DNA from: an uncultured Rhodospirillales bacterium
GTDB taxonomy: Bacteria > Pseudomonadota > Alphaproteobacteria > Acetobacterales > Acetobacteraceae
Assembly: GCA_903845065.1 (NCBI GenBank)
Contig: CAIMWH010000035.1
Coordinates: forward strand, 1-32,880
Direction: 5' to 3'
DNA: 32,880 nt
A model generated the notes under the pieces. It had not been told where the DNA came from. It saw nothing but the letters and a program-made list of their open reading frames with translations, and ran no database searches. Positions 1 through 7,312 of the stretch are shown piece after piece. The position numbers and the translations under genes are program-made. Position 1 is the stretch's first letter, and every line of letters begins with the position of its first letter.

Positions 1-99
1 AACCCCATCCGCTTCGTCAACAAGGCCCCCGAGCCACCCCAAATGCCCACCGCCGTCTGGATCAACCCGCCAGCGCAGAAGCTCAAAGTCAAAGCCTAA
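1..99 (+). CDS. C-terminal end of an unidentified protein (partial)
   Basis: Frame 1 is open from the first base and ends in TAA at 97-99, giving 32 residues beginning NPIRFVNKAPEPP and ending KLKVKA. The tail is rich in proline and lysine. It is too short to assign a family. The codon choice is like that of the neighbouring genes, and the next open frame (a PEP-CTERM protein) begins about 30 bases after the stop, so the two could be co-transcribed. The start lies outside the window. That this is a real gene is inferred from its position and lack of a competing frame. Confidence 0.4.
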   Translation, partial: NPIRFVNKAPEPPQMPTAVWINPPAQKLKVKA

Positions 100-131
100 T
101 CTCGACGACCGGCTGTCTCATTATTGTTGAC

Positions 132-857
132 ACGTTCCGCCATCTCACCTTTGCCGCCGGACTGACTGCCGCCGTCCTGTTTGCTCCCGCGGCGAGCCAT
201 GCCTCGGTTGTCACCGCCACGCTGTCGGCGCTGTATTTCAAGGTTGCCGCCAGCGGCGATCCCGATTTCTCCGTCAGCACCACGCCCAATGTGCTGGCCG
301 GCAGCAGCCTTGGCCCCAACGGTTTCCCGGTGGCCAGCACGCCCTACGGTGTCAACGATGTCGATGCGACCACCCATGAGTTGACCTGGTGGAGCCCCAC
401 CTTGAACAGCCATGTCATCGCCACCGGTACCGGCACCATCGTGCTGCCGTACTCGAGCAACATGTATGCGCCCGACAGCACCGGCAGCAATGACAACTCG
501 TTCTACGAGACCGCGTATTTCGTTGGTGACTTCACCCTCGGCACCTCCGCCGTGGTGTCCTTCACCCTCGGGTCGGACGATGACTCGTTCATCTATGTCG
601 ACGGCAACCTGATCGGCCAGAACCCCGGTGTTCACGCGGTCAGCACCGTGTCCTTCAGTTCCCCCACGCTGACCGCCGGCGCCCACGAGGTGAAGGTGTT
701 CTACGACGATCGCCAGCACACGGGTGCCTCGCTGTCCCTCAACCTGACCTCGACCGGCGTGATCATCACCCCGACCGGTGTGCCGGAGCCGGCCAGCATG
801 GCCATCCTCGGTGCCGGCCTCGCGGCCCTCGGCGCCGCCCGTCGCAAGCGTCGCTGA
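132..857 (+). CDS. PEP-CTERM sorting domain protein with PA14/fibro-slime-like domain; no canonical start codon
   Basis: A predicted exported surface protein. The body contains a GSDDDSFIYVDG...GVHA...VFYDDRQH pattern typical of PA14 or fibro-slime-type beta domains, and it ends in VPEPASM, a hydrophobic stretch and ARRKRR, the PEP-CTERM signal recognised by exosortases. It aligns without gaps to the neighbour at 1173-1895 through the whole body, about 70% identical by eye. The signal peptide (FRHLTFAAGLTAAVLF...ASHA) is in frame but has no ATG, GTG or TTG before it; the first such codon is a GTG at 291, which would remove the signal peptide. The position matching the paralog's start is ACG at 132, and ATT codons lie at 120 and 123. 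A start at 132 gives 241 residues against 240 for the paralog. No clear Shine-Dalgarno is seen. It is either translated from a rare start or is a paralog losing expression. Confidence 0.75.
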   Translation, partial: TFRHLTFAAGLTAAVLFAPAASHASVVTATLSALYFKVAASGDPDFSVSTTPNVLAGSSLGPNGFPVASTPYGVNDVDATTHELTWWSPTLNSHVIATGTGTIVLPYSSNMYAPDSTGSNDNSFYETAYFVGDFTLGTSAVVSFTLGSDDDSFIYVDGNLIGQNPGVHAVSTVSFSSPTLTAGAHEVKVFYDDRQHTGASLSLNLTSTGVIITPTGVPEPASMAILGAGLAALGAARRKRR

Positions 858-891
858 TCGGGCGCCACCGCACTTCGGGCGAGGCTTTCCC

Positions 892-934
892 CAATGCCCC
901 CATGATGGCCAGATCGGCCGTCATGGGGGCATTG
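892..934 (+). terminator. Intrinsic-terminator-like hairpin after the first PEP-CTERM gene
   Basis: A 19-base arm (892-910) pairs with 916-934 with one non-Watson-Crick position around a 5-base loop; the core is CAATGCCCCCATGA. It sits 35 bases after the stop at 857 and is followed by a short T run (938-940). The T tract is weak, so termination strength is uncertain. Confidence 0.65.
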
Positions 935-1065
935 CCGTTTCGGGGTGGCGGCGGATTGCGATGCACGGTCGATATAAGGTGTTGTACACACTGCATTACG
1001 GAACAATCCGAACGCGGAGTCAGGTTTCTTTACATCCGCCTTCAATTCGAATTTTGATTAAATCT

Positions 1066-1078
1066 TAACCGATTGATT
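1066..1078. promoter_or_regulatory. IHF-like binding site upstream of the sigma-54 promoter
   Basis: TAACCGATTGATT matches the IHF consensus YAANNNNTTGATW at every defined position. It lies within the most AT-rich tract of the 858-1172 gap, about 20 bases upstream of the -24 element at 1097. IHF bends DNA between enhancer and promoter at many sigma-54 genes, so the placement makes sense. A match to a 13-base degenerate consensus can occur by chance. The rest of this gap has a TGTACA dyad at 983-988 that could be part of an activator site, but that is speculative. Confidence 0.45.
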
Positions 1079-1096
1079 TGGCTGCCCCGCCCGCAG

Positions 1097-1112
1097 TGGC
1101 ACGCAACTTGCT
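1097..1112 (+). promoter_or_regulatory. Sigma-54 (RpoN) -24/-12 promoter for the second PEP-CTERM gene
   Basis: TGGCACGCAACTTGCT fits the RpoN consensus TGGCACG-N4-TTGCW exactly, with the invariant GG (1098-1099) and GC (1110-1111) ten bases apart. The predicted transcription start near 1122 leaves a leader of about 50 bases before the ATG at 1173. It lies in the correct orientation in an intergenic gap directly before a PEP-CTERM gene. PEP-CTERM/exosortase systems are known to be associated with the PrsK/PrsR two-component pair, whose regulator is a sigma-54 activator. Confidence 0.75.
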
Positions 1113-1172
1113 CAAATCTGCGTGTGGAGACACCCAGCCGTTCCCACGCGGTGTTACATGGGGAATTTTAAA

Positions 1173-1895
1173 ATGAAGAAAATCTTACTCGCTGCCGGAT
1201 TGACCGCCACGACTATTTTCATCCCACTCAAGAGCCACGCCGCCACTGTCAACGCCACGTTGTCCGCCTCGTATTTCGAGGTTGCCAACAACACCGACCC
1301 TGACTTTTCGACATCCTCGACGCCGCATGTCCTTGTCGGCAGCACCCTGGGGCCCAACGGCTTCCCGGTGGCCGCCGCCCCGTTCGGCGTCAATGACGTG
1401 AACCCGGTGACCAACGAACTCACCTGGTGGAGCCCGGCGCTCAACAGCCACGTTGTCGCCACCGCCACCGGCACGATCTCGTTGCCCTATTCGAGCAACA
1501 TGTTCGCGCCCAACAGCACCGGCACCAACAACAGCAACTTCTACGAGACGGCGTTCTTCACGGGCAATTTCTCGCTCGCGGCCGCCACCACCGTCGCCTT
1601 CGCCCTCGGCTCCGACGATGACTCGTTCATCTACATCGACGGCACCCTGATCGGGCAGAACCCGGGCGTTCACGCGATTTCCACCGTCAACTTCTCCTCC
1701 GGACTGCTGGCCGCCGGCGACCACCAGGTGGAGGTGTTCTATGATGATCGTCAGCATGTCGCCGCCTCCCTGTCGCTCGACCTGGTCTCGACGGATGTGA
1801 TCATCAGCGTTGTCGACACGCCCGAACCCGCCAGCATGCTCCTCCTCGGGGCCGGCCTTGCGGGCCTTGCCGCCGCCCGCCGCAAGCGGGCATAG
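1173..1895 (+). CDS. PEP-CTERM sorting domain protein with PA14/fibro-slime-like domain
   Basis: A 240-residue predicted surface or matrix protein. Residues 1-23 form a Sec signal peptide (MKKILLAAGL start, cut after SHA). The central part carries LGSDDDSFIYIDG and VFYDDRQH, the hallmark of PA14/fibro-slime-like beta domains that often bind carbohydrate. Residues 216-240 are TPEPASM, a hydrophobic helix and ARRKRA, the exosortase sorting signal. The start at 1173 is preferred over ATG 1158 because GGGGA (1159-1163) is well spaced as a ribosome site and the signal peptide then begins at MKK. It is a tandem paralog of 132-857. A sigma-54 promoter and an IHF-like site lie just upstream, so expression is probably activator-dependent. 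The ligand is unknown, and no exosortase gene is in the window. Confidence 0.88.
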   Translation: MKKILLAAGLTATTIFIPLKSHAATVNATLSASYFEVANNTDPDFSTSSTPHVLVGSTLGPNGFPVAAAPFGVNDVNPVTNELTWWSPALNSHVVATATGTISLPYSSNMFAPNSTGTNNSNFYETAFFTGNFSLAAATTVAFALGSDDDSFIYIDGTLIGQNPGVHAISTVNFSSGLLAAGDHQVEVFYDDRQHVAASLSLDLVSTDVIISVVDTPEPASMLLLGAGLAGLAAARRKRA

Positions 1896-1918
1896 CCGCC
1901 ACAGCCTTGCGAACCGTG

Positions 1919-1951
1919 CCTCCGTGATGGCATCACCAGCCATCACGGAGG
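1919..1951 (+). terminator. Perfect 13-bp hairpin ending the PEP-CTERM gene and containing the next gene's ribosome site
   Basis: CCTCCGTGATGGC (1919-1931) pairs perfectly with 1939-1951 around a 7-base loop. It begins 23 bases after the stop at 1895. The 3' arm ends in GGAGG (1947-1951), which is the only good Shine-Dalgarno for the SDR ATG at 1962. There is no T tract, so it may work less as a simple terminator than as a barrier that masks the ribosome site in read-through RNA. Confidence 0.7.
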
Positions 1952-1961
1952 ACACAACCAG

Positions 1962-2729
1962 ATGAACACGCTGTTTTCTCTCGCGGGCAAAGTCGCCCTC
2001 GTCACCGGCTCCTCCCGTGGCCTCGGCCTCGCCATGGCAACCGGCCTTGCCGAAGCAGGCGCCACCGTCATCCTCAATGCGCCAGACGCCGAAGCGCTCG
2101 TTGCCCCCGTCGCCGCCCTGCGCGCCGCCGGCCACCAGGCCGACGCCGCCGCGTTTGACGTCACCGACATCCCCACCATGCAAGCCGCCATCCAGGCCGC
2201 CGCCGCCCGCCACGGCCATCTCGATATCCTGATGGCCAACGCCGGCACCCACGGAGCCGCCAAAATCGGCGAGTGGACCGAGGCCGACTGGGACCGCGTA
2301 CTCGATTGCAACCTCAAGGGCGCGTTCTTCGCCGCCCAGGAAGCCGCCACGCTCATGATCGCCCAGGGCACCGGGGGGCGCATCATCCTCACCGGCTCGA
2401 TGACCGGGACCCGCGGGCGCCCCACCATCCATGGCTATGCCGCCTCCAAGGGGGCCGTGGGCTCGATCGCGCGGACGCTGGCCAATGAGCTTGGCCCGCA
2501 CGGGATCACGGTGAACGCCCTCGCGCCTGGCTACTTCGAGACCGAACTGACCACCATCCTGCGCCGCGATACGGAGTTCGTCGCCCGCATGTCCGCCCGT
2601 ATCCCGCTGCGCCGCTGGGGGCAGCCGCAGGACCTCGCGGGCATCGCGGTGTTTCTGGCCTCCGCCGCGGGGGCGTATATCACCGGGCAGGAGCTTTATG
2701 TGGATGGCGGGTTGGCGACCGCGATCTGA
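1962..2729 (+). CDS. SDR family NAD(P)-dependent oxidoreductase
   Basis: A classical short-chain dehydrogenase of 255 residues. It shows the cofactor motif TGSSRGLG (15-22), NAG (93-95), and the catalytic Ser146, Tyr159 and Lys163 (YAASK). The C-terminus has the usual ITGQELYVDGG. The overall pattern resembles the gluconate 5-dehydrogenase / 3-ketoacyl reductase group, but the substrate cannot be named. The start is fixed by GGAGG at 1947-1951, ten bases upstream, which lies inside the preceding hairpin. No functional partner is adjacent: it is followed by an AT-rich repeat and then an amino-acid ABC operon. Confidence 0.9.
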   Translation: MNTLFSLAGKVALVTGSSRGLGLAMATGLAEAGATVILNAPDAEALVAPVAALRAAGHQADAAAFDVTDIPTMQAAIQAAAARHGHLDILMANAGTHGAAKIGEWTEADWDRVLDCNLKGAFFAAQEAATLMIAQGTGGRIILTGSMTGTRGRPTIHGYAASKGAVGSIARTLANELGPHGITVNALAPGYFETELTTILRRDTEFVARMSARIPLRRWGQPQDLAGIAVFLASAAGAYITGQELYVDGGLATAI

Positions 2730-2756
2730 GAGGGGGTGGCGAGAGGCAAGCGAGGG

Positions 2757-2879
2757 CGTTCTTTTTTGAAAAAAAAGAACCAAAAAACTTTTCTCCGATG
2801 GCTACGCCGCTCTCCCGGGGAAGGGGCGAAACCAATGGATAGAAAGTTTTTGCTTCTTTTTTCAAAAAGAAGCGCTTGC
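2757..2879. repeat. REPIN-like AT-rich palindromic repeat, copy A (head-to-head pair)
   Basis: Two inverted copies of a unit of about 40 bp. The left unit has a hairpin TTCTTTTTTGAAAAAA followed by CAAAAAACTTTTCTCCG; the right unit (about 2837-2873) is its inverse, GGATAGAAAGTTTTTGCTTC then TTTTTTCAAAAAGAAG. The inner flanks (GGCTACGCC and GGCGAAACC) are also partly complementary, so the whole element could fold as one long imperfect palindrome. It lies between co-directional genes (SDR and binding protein). Related copies occur near 6020, 15273, 19271 and 31309. Confidence 0.8.
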
Positions 2880-2965
2880 TTCCCGGCCTTTGCCCCTCCC
2901 AAGCGACAGGCTTGCAAACCACGCCCGCTCGCGTAGCTTCCGCCGATCATTCCCCGGAGATTCTC

Positions 2966-3808
2966 ATGCGCCGCCTGCCCCGTATTATCGCTCTCGCCGC
3001 CGCCGCCACCCTTGCCGCCATGCCGTTTGCGCAGGCGAAGGACTGGAAGAAGGTGACCATCGCCACCGAGGGGGCCTTCATGCCGTATAACGGGCATGAC
3101 GCGAGCGGCAAGCTGATCGGCTTCGAGATCGATCTTGCCAATGACCTCTGCGCCCGCATGAAGGTCACCTGCGAAATCGTCGCGCAGGATTGGGACGGCA
3201 TCATTCCCGGGCTTAACGCCGGCAAGTATGACGCCATCATGGCCGGCATGAGCATCACGCCCAAGCGCATGGAAGTGATCAACTTCTCCCGCTCCTACAC
3301 CCAGTCCCCCACCAGCCTCGCGGTGCTGTCGGACAGCAAGCTGGCGGCGCTGCCGGTGTCGCGCGTTTCGCTGGACGACAAGGCCGCCACCGACGCCGCC
3401 ATCGCCGCCCTCACCCCGATGCTGAAGGGCAAGATCGTCGGTGCGCAGGTTTCGACCATCCAGGCCGACATGCTGAAGACCTACTTCTCCGGCGTCGCCG
3501 AACTGCGCACCTACAAGACCTCCGAGGAGCATGACCTCGATCTCACCGCCGGGCGCGTCGATGCGGTGCTCGACTCCTCGTCCTACCTGATTGCCGCCAT
3601 TGCCAAGCCGGGCGGCGAGAAGATGAAGATGGTCGGGCCGCTGTTCACCGGCGGACTGCTCGGCAAGGGCACCGGCGTTGGCCTGCGCAAGGCCGATACG
3701 GAGCTGCAGGCGATGTTCGACAAGGCGATCGCCGAAGCCATGGCCGATGGCAGCATGAAGAAGCTCGCCATCCAGTGGTTCAAGACCGACGTGACCCCGG
3801 CCAACTGA
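2966..3808 (+). CDS. Polar amino-acid ABC transporter, periplasmic substrate-binding protein
   Basis: A 280-residue periplasmic binding protein of the HisJ/ArgT/OccT type (SBP family 3). It has a Sec signal peptide ending AQA, then DWKKVTIATEGAFMPYN, GFEIDLANDLCARM, DWDGIIPGLNAGKYDAI and the ITPKRMEVINFS motif, which are hallmarks of lysine/arginine/ornithine/histidine or opine binders. The family's Arg in the TPKR segment is present. The start at 2966 has CGGAGA 5-6 bases upstream; an ORF opening at 2876 would read out of the repeat and destroy the signal peptide. It is the first gene of a four-gene operon with two permeases and an ATPase. A basic amino acid or opine is likely, but the exact ligand is not readable. 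Confidence 0.9.
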   Translation: MRRLPRIIALAAAATLAAMPFAQAKDWKKVTIATEGAFMPYNGHDASGKLIGFEIDLANDLCARMKVTCEIVAQDWDGIIPGLNAGKYDAIMAGMSITPKRMEVINFSRSYTQSPTSLAVLSDSKLAALPVSRVSLDDKAATDAAIAALTPMLKGKIVGAQVSTIQADMLKTYFSGVAELRTYKTSEEHDLDLTAGRVDAVLDSSSYLIAAIAKPGGEKMKMVGPLFTGGLLGKGTGVGLRKADTELQAMFDKAIAEAMADGSMKKLAIQWFKTDVTPAN

Positions 3809-3828
3809 TCATCGCCTGACGTTCCGGC

Positions 3829-4551
3829 GTGGACCTCTCCGCCTACTTCCACCTCATCGGCTTCAATGGCGGCTGGGGTTTGCAACTGGTCCGCGCCGGA
3901 TTGATGACGCTTGCCGTGTCCATCGCGGCGTTCGGCTTCGGCCTGGTGTGCGGCACGTTTGGCGCCTGGGCGAAGCTTTCGGGCGGGCGGGCAGTCCGGG
4001 GGGCGGCGGATTTCTACACCACGGTGATCCGCGGCATTCCCGATCTGCTGGTGATCTACCTGTTCTACTTCGGTGGCAGCCAGGTGCTCACCTCCCTCGG
4101 CCATGCGTTCGGGGCCGAGGGGTTCTTTGGACTCAACGGCTTCATGGTGGGCATGCTCGCGGTCGGGATTGTGTCCGGCGCCTACCAGACCGAGGTGCTG
4201 CGTGCCGGCTACCTCGCGGTGCCCAAGGGTGAGATCGAGGCGGCCCGCGCCGTGGGCATGGGCAGGATGTTGATGTTGCGGCGCATCATCGTGCCCCGGG
4301 TGTTGCGGTTCGCGCTGCCTGGCATGGGCAATGTGTGGCAGCAGGTGCTGAAGGAATCGACGCTGATCTCCGTCACCGGACTGGTGGAGATCATGCGGCA
4401 GATCCACATCGGCGCCGGGTCCACCCGTCGGCCGTTCGAGTTCTATATTACCGGGTTGCTGCTTTATCTGCTGCTCACTACTGTTTCGGGCGCGTTGTTC
4501 CGGCTGACCGAAACCTGGTCCCTGCGCGGCGAGCGGCGCGGGGCGGGCTGA
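3829..4551 (+). CDS. Polar amino-acid ABC transporter, permease subunit (HisQ/OccQ type)
   Basis: A 240-residue inner-membrane permease with several hydrophobic helices. The cytoplasmic EAA loop reads EVLRAGYLAVPKGEIEAARAVG followed by LRRIIVPRVLRFALP, the site that docks onto the ATPase. It starts with GTG at 3829, 20 bases after the binding-protein stop, with no strong ribosome site; a later start would cut the first helix. It pairs with the permease at 4555-5244 to form the heterodimeric membrane channel. Confidence 0.88.
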   Translation: MDLSAYFHLIGFNGGWGLQLVRAGLMTLAVSIAAFGFGLVCGTFGAWAKLSGGRAVRGAADFYTTVIRGIPDLLVIYLFYFGGSQVLTSLGHAFGAEGFFGLNGFMVGMLAVGIVSGAYQTEVLRAGYLAVPKGEIEAARAVGMGRMLMLRRIIVPRVLRFALPGMGNVWQQVLKESTLISVTGLVEIMRQIHIGAGSTRRPFEFYITGLLLYLLLTTVSGALFRLTETWSLRGERRGAG

Positions 4552-4554
4552 GCG

Positions 4555-5244
4555 ATGGATTTCGACTTCCTCTCCGATACCATGGGCAAATTGCTCGCCG
4601 GCGTGCCGATGACGCTGGAACTGGCGCTCATCTCCACCACCGCCGGCGCGGTGCTGGCCGTGCTGCTGGCCGTTGCGCGGGCCGCTTTCGTGCCGGCTGC
4701 CTGGTTCGTCCGCGGGTATGTGTATGTGCTGCGCGGCACGCCGCTGCTGTTGCAGATCTTCCTGATCTACTACGGGCTCGGCCAGTTCGCCTGGGTGCGC
4801 GATACCATCCTGTGGCCGTTCCTGCGGCAGCCCTACTGGTGCGCCATCCTCGCGCTGACCATCAATACCGCGGCCTATGGTGCTGAAATCATTCGTGGCG
4901 GGCTGCAATCGGTGCCGGCCGGGGCGGTGGAGGCCGGGCGTGCGGCCGGGATGCCGCGCCTGCTGCTGTATCGGCGCATCATCCTGCCCATCGCGATCCG
5001 CCAGGCGTTGCCGGCCTATGGCAATGAAATCATCACCATGGTGAAGGCCACGTCGCTGGCCTCCATTGTCACCCTGATGGAACTCAGCGGTATCGCCTAT
5101 TCCATTATTTCCGAGACCTACCGTGCGCTTGAGGTTTTCCTCTGCGCCGGCACGATCTACCTCGTCATTACCTTCGTCCTCACCCGCGCCGTCGCCGGTG
5201 TCGAGACCTGGCTCAACCCCCATCTGCGGGCATCGCGCACATGA
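4555..5244 (+). CDS. Polar amino-acid ABC transporter, permease subunit (HisM/OccM type)
   Basis: A 229-residue inner-membrane permease starting MDFDFLSDTM. It has the HisM-type pattern GVPMTLELALIS, LRGTPLLLQIFLIYYGL, and an EAA loop EIIRGGLQSVPAGAVEAGRAAG followed by RRIILPIAIRQALPAYGNE. Only three bases separate it from the previous permease, and its stop overlaps the start of the ATPase gene in ATGA (5241-5244), so the subunits are translationally coupled. It is the second half of the channel. Confidence 0.9.
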   Translation: MDFDFLSDTMGKLLAGVPMTLELALISTTAGAVLAVLLAVARAAFVPAAWFVRGYVYVLRGTPLLLQIFLIYYGLGQFAWVRDTILWPFLRQPYWCAILALTINTAAYGAEIIRGGLQSVPAGAVEAGRAAGMPRLLLYRRIILPIAIRQALPAYGNEIITMVKATSLASIVTLMELSGIAYSIISETYRALEVFLCAGTIYLVITFVLTRAVAGVETWLNPHLRASRT

Positions 5245-6008
5245 CGCCGACCATCGCCCTTTCCGGCATCCACAAGCGTTTCGGCGCCAACGAGGTGCTG
5301 AAAGGCGTCTCTCTCGAAGCCCGCGAGGGGGAGGTGATCTCCATCATCGGGGCCAGCGGGTCCGGCAAGTCCACCCTGCTGCGCTGCATCCCCCTGCTGG
5401 AGACGCCCGAGGCCGGCAGTATCGCCATCGGCGGTGAAACCGTGCGCATGCGCAGCAAGGGCGGCCGCGCGGCGCCCGCCGATGCCCACCAGGTGAACCG
5501 CCTGCGCGCCTCGCTCGGGTTCGTGTTCCAGAACTTCAATCTCTGGGCCCATATGACGGTGCTGCAGAACGTCATCGAGGCCCCTGTTCATGTGCAGAAG
5601 CGCCCGCGCGCCGAGGCCATCGCGGAGGCGGAGGCGCTGCTCGAAAAGGTCGGCCTCGCCGAAAAGCGCGATGCCTATCCGGCCCAACTCTCGGGTGGGC
5701 AGCAGCAACGCACGGCGATCGCGCGCGCCCTGGCCATGCGGCCGCGGGCGCTGCTGTTCGACGAACCCACCTCGGCGCTCGATCCCGAACTGGTCGGCGA
5801 AGTGCTGCGGGTGATCCGGGACCTTGCGGCCGAGGGGCGCACGATGCTGATCGTGACCCATGAAATGGCGTTTGCCGCGGATGTCTCCACCCGTGCGATC
5901 TTTCTGCATGACGGGCAGATCGAGGAACAAGGCCCCCCGGCGCGGATATTCAATGCGCCGACTTCGGATCGGACGCGGGCTTTTATTGCTCGGCATCTGA
6001 ATAGGTAG
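5241..6008 (+). CDS. Polar amino-acid ABC transporter, ATP-binding protein (HisP/GlnQ type)
   Basis: A 255-residue ATPase with all motifs: Walker A GASGSGKS (37-44), Q-loop Gln97 (VFQNFNLW), signature LSGGQQQR (150-157), Walker B LLFDEP (171-176), D-loop SALDP and switch His207 (VTHEM). The C-terminus (EEQGPPARIFNAPTSDRTRAFIARHL) is typical of the amino-acid importer branch. It powers import by the two upstream permeases. It is the last gene of the operon; a palindromic repeat begins 11 bases after the stop and may end transcription. Confidence 0.93.
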   Translation: MTPTIALSGIHKRFGANEVLKGVSLEAREGEVISIIGASGSGKSTLLRCIPLLETPEAGSIAIGGETVRMRSKGGRAAPADAHQVNRLRASLGFVFQNFNLWAHMTVLQNVIEAPVHVQKRPRAEAIAEAEALLEKVGLAEKRDAYPAQLSGGQQQRTAIARALAMRPRALLFDEPTSALDPELVGEVLRVIRDLAAEGRTMLIVTHEMAFAADVSTRAIFLHDGQIEEQGPPARIFNAPTSDRTRAFIARHLNR

Positions 6009-6019
6009 GTTAGGTAAGG

Positions 6020-6140
6020 GGTTCTTTTTTGAAAAAAAGAACCAAAAAACTTTTATCCGTTGGCTTCGCCTCTCTACCTGTGGAGGGGCGAAGCTATTGG
6101 ATAGTAAGTTTTTGCTTCTTTTTTCAAAAAGAAGCGCTTC
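6020..6140. repeat. REPIN-like AT-rich palindromic repeat, copy B (head-to-head pair)
   Basis: Same architecture as the copy at 2757: left hairpin unit at 6021-6059 (GTTCTTTTTTG..., then AAAAAACTTTTATCCG), an inner pair GGCTTCGCC / GGCGAAGC, and a right inverse unit ending near 6135. It fills the space between convergent genes (ATPase ending 6008, acyl-CoA dehydrogenase ending 6146), so a bidirectional terminator role is plausible here. Confidence 0.8.
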
Positions 6141-6145
6141 CTTTT

Positions 6146-7312
6146 CTACAGCCTATTCAAACTCAAAATCCCCTCCCCATCATCCATCCCCGCCACAATC
6201 CGCTTGCCAATCAAGTCCCGCAGCGTCTCGCTCGCCCCGCCGCCCAGCGTTCCGTAGCGTGCGCCGCGGTAGAAGCGGGACACCGGGAAAGCATCCGTGA
6301 AGCCATAGCCGCCGTGCATCTGCACCGCGTCCGACGTCACCTTCAGCGCCATCTCGTTGCAGAACACCTTTGCCGTCGCCGCCATGAACGGATCTGGGAA
6401 CGGGTTGGCGGTGGCGCAGGCGCGGTAGAGCAGGCCCCGCGCGGCCTCGATCTGCATGTACATATCGGCCAGTTTCCACTGCTGGCCCTGGAAATCCGCG
6501 ATGCGCTTGCCGAATACCGTGCGTGCGCGGGTGTATCTCACCGCCTCGTCGAACGCGCCTTCGGCCAGGCCGAGGGAAATGGCGGGGTTGAGGCAGCGCT
6601 GGGTGTTGAAGGCGTTGAGGAGTTTGCGAAAGCCGTCCTCGCGGATGGCGAGGTTTTCCAGCGGCAGTTCGCAGTTCTCGAAGCGGATCTCGGCCAGGTT
6701 TTCGCCGCCCATGGTGTGGTAGCGCGCGGCCACCGAGAAGCCGGGCGTGTCGCGCTCGACCAGGACGCAGCCGATGCCTTCGCGGCCTGGTTTGCGGTCG
6801 ATCCGCGCGAAGACCACGAAGGCGGCGGCTTCGTCGGCGCGGCTGATGAGGGTTTTGACGCCGTTCAGCACCAGGCGATCGGGGCGCACCTCCACCGCGG
6901 TGCGGTAGGCCGCGACGTCCGTCCCGGCGTCCGGCTCGGTCATGCAGATGGCGAGGATGGCGTCGCCCGAGACCACGCGCGGCAGTATCCGCCGGCGGAA
7001 GCCTTCGGGGGCGTAGTGGGTCAGGATGCGCGTCTGCACGCCGACCTCGCCGAGCACCGCCATTGCGGTCGGGTAGCAGACCTTGGCGATCTCCTCGAGC
7101 ACCAGGGCGGTGTCGAACACGCCGAGGCCCAGGCCGCCGTATTCCTCCGGCACCGCCATGCCCAGGATGCCAATTTCGGCGAGTTCGCGGATATTTACCC
7201 ACGGAAACGTGCCGTCCAGCCATTGCTCCGCCCGTCCGCGAAACTTCTCCTGCGCCAGGCGCCGCACGGTTTCCACCATGCGCCGCTGCTCCTCGCTCAA
7301 AACGGGCGTCAT
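6146..7312 (-). CDS. Acyl-CoA dehydrogenase family flavoprotein with altered catalytic positions
   Basis: A 388-residue member of the acyl-CoA dehydrogenase fold: N-terminal helical domain, the FAD/substrate segment MTEPDAGTD (124-132), ARTVFGKRIADFQ (263-275), and the C-terminal MHGGYGFTDAFPVSRFYR. Two places that hold the catalytic glutamate in known enzymes differ here. The C-terminal site, normally EGTSE as in medium-chain enzymes, reads GGASE (358-362), so glutamate becomes Gly358. The alternative site of isovaleryl- and long-chain enzymes aligns with Gln238 (NTQRC). The usual RDA after the C-terminal helix is RGA (349-351). It may use another base or catalyse a different flavin reaction. 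Its start overlaps the stop of the upstream SDR in ATGA, so the two form one operon. Confidence 0.88.
   Translation of the reverse strand: MTPVLSEEQRRMVETVRRLAQEKFRGRAEQWLDGTFPWVNIRELAEIGILGMAVPEEYGGLGLGVFDTALVLEEIAKVCYPTAMAVLGEVGVQTRILTHYAPEGFRRRILPRVVSGDAILAICMTEPDAGTDVAAYRTAVEVRPDRLVLNGVKTLISRADEAAAFVVFARIDRKPGREGIGCVLVERDTPGFSVAARYHTMGGENLAEIRFENCELPLENLAIREDGFRKLLNAFNTQRCLNPAISLGLAEGAFDEAVRYTRARTVFGKRIADFQGQQWKLADMYMQIEAARGLLYRACATANPFPDPFMAATAKVFCNEMALKVTSDAVQMHGGYGFTDAFPVSRFYRGARYGTLGGGASETLRDLIGKRIVAGMDDGEGILSLNRL

Noticed and set aside
127-132. TTGACA resembling a -35 box
   Set aside because: It lies inside the signal-peptide coding region and no -10 box follows at 16-18 bases.
1185-2783. 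Long reverse-strand open frame (532 codons) across the PEP-CTERM and SDR genes
   Set aside because: It is the antisense shadow of two well-supported forward genes; its Gly/Arg/His-rich translation has no domain, and GC-rich DNA leaves such frames open by chance.
3583-5223. Reverse-strand open frame of 546 codons over the ABC permeases
   Set aside because: Antisense shadow of clearly recognised transporter genes; low-complexity His/Gln/Gly-rich translation.
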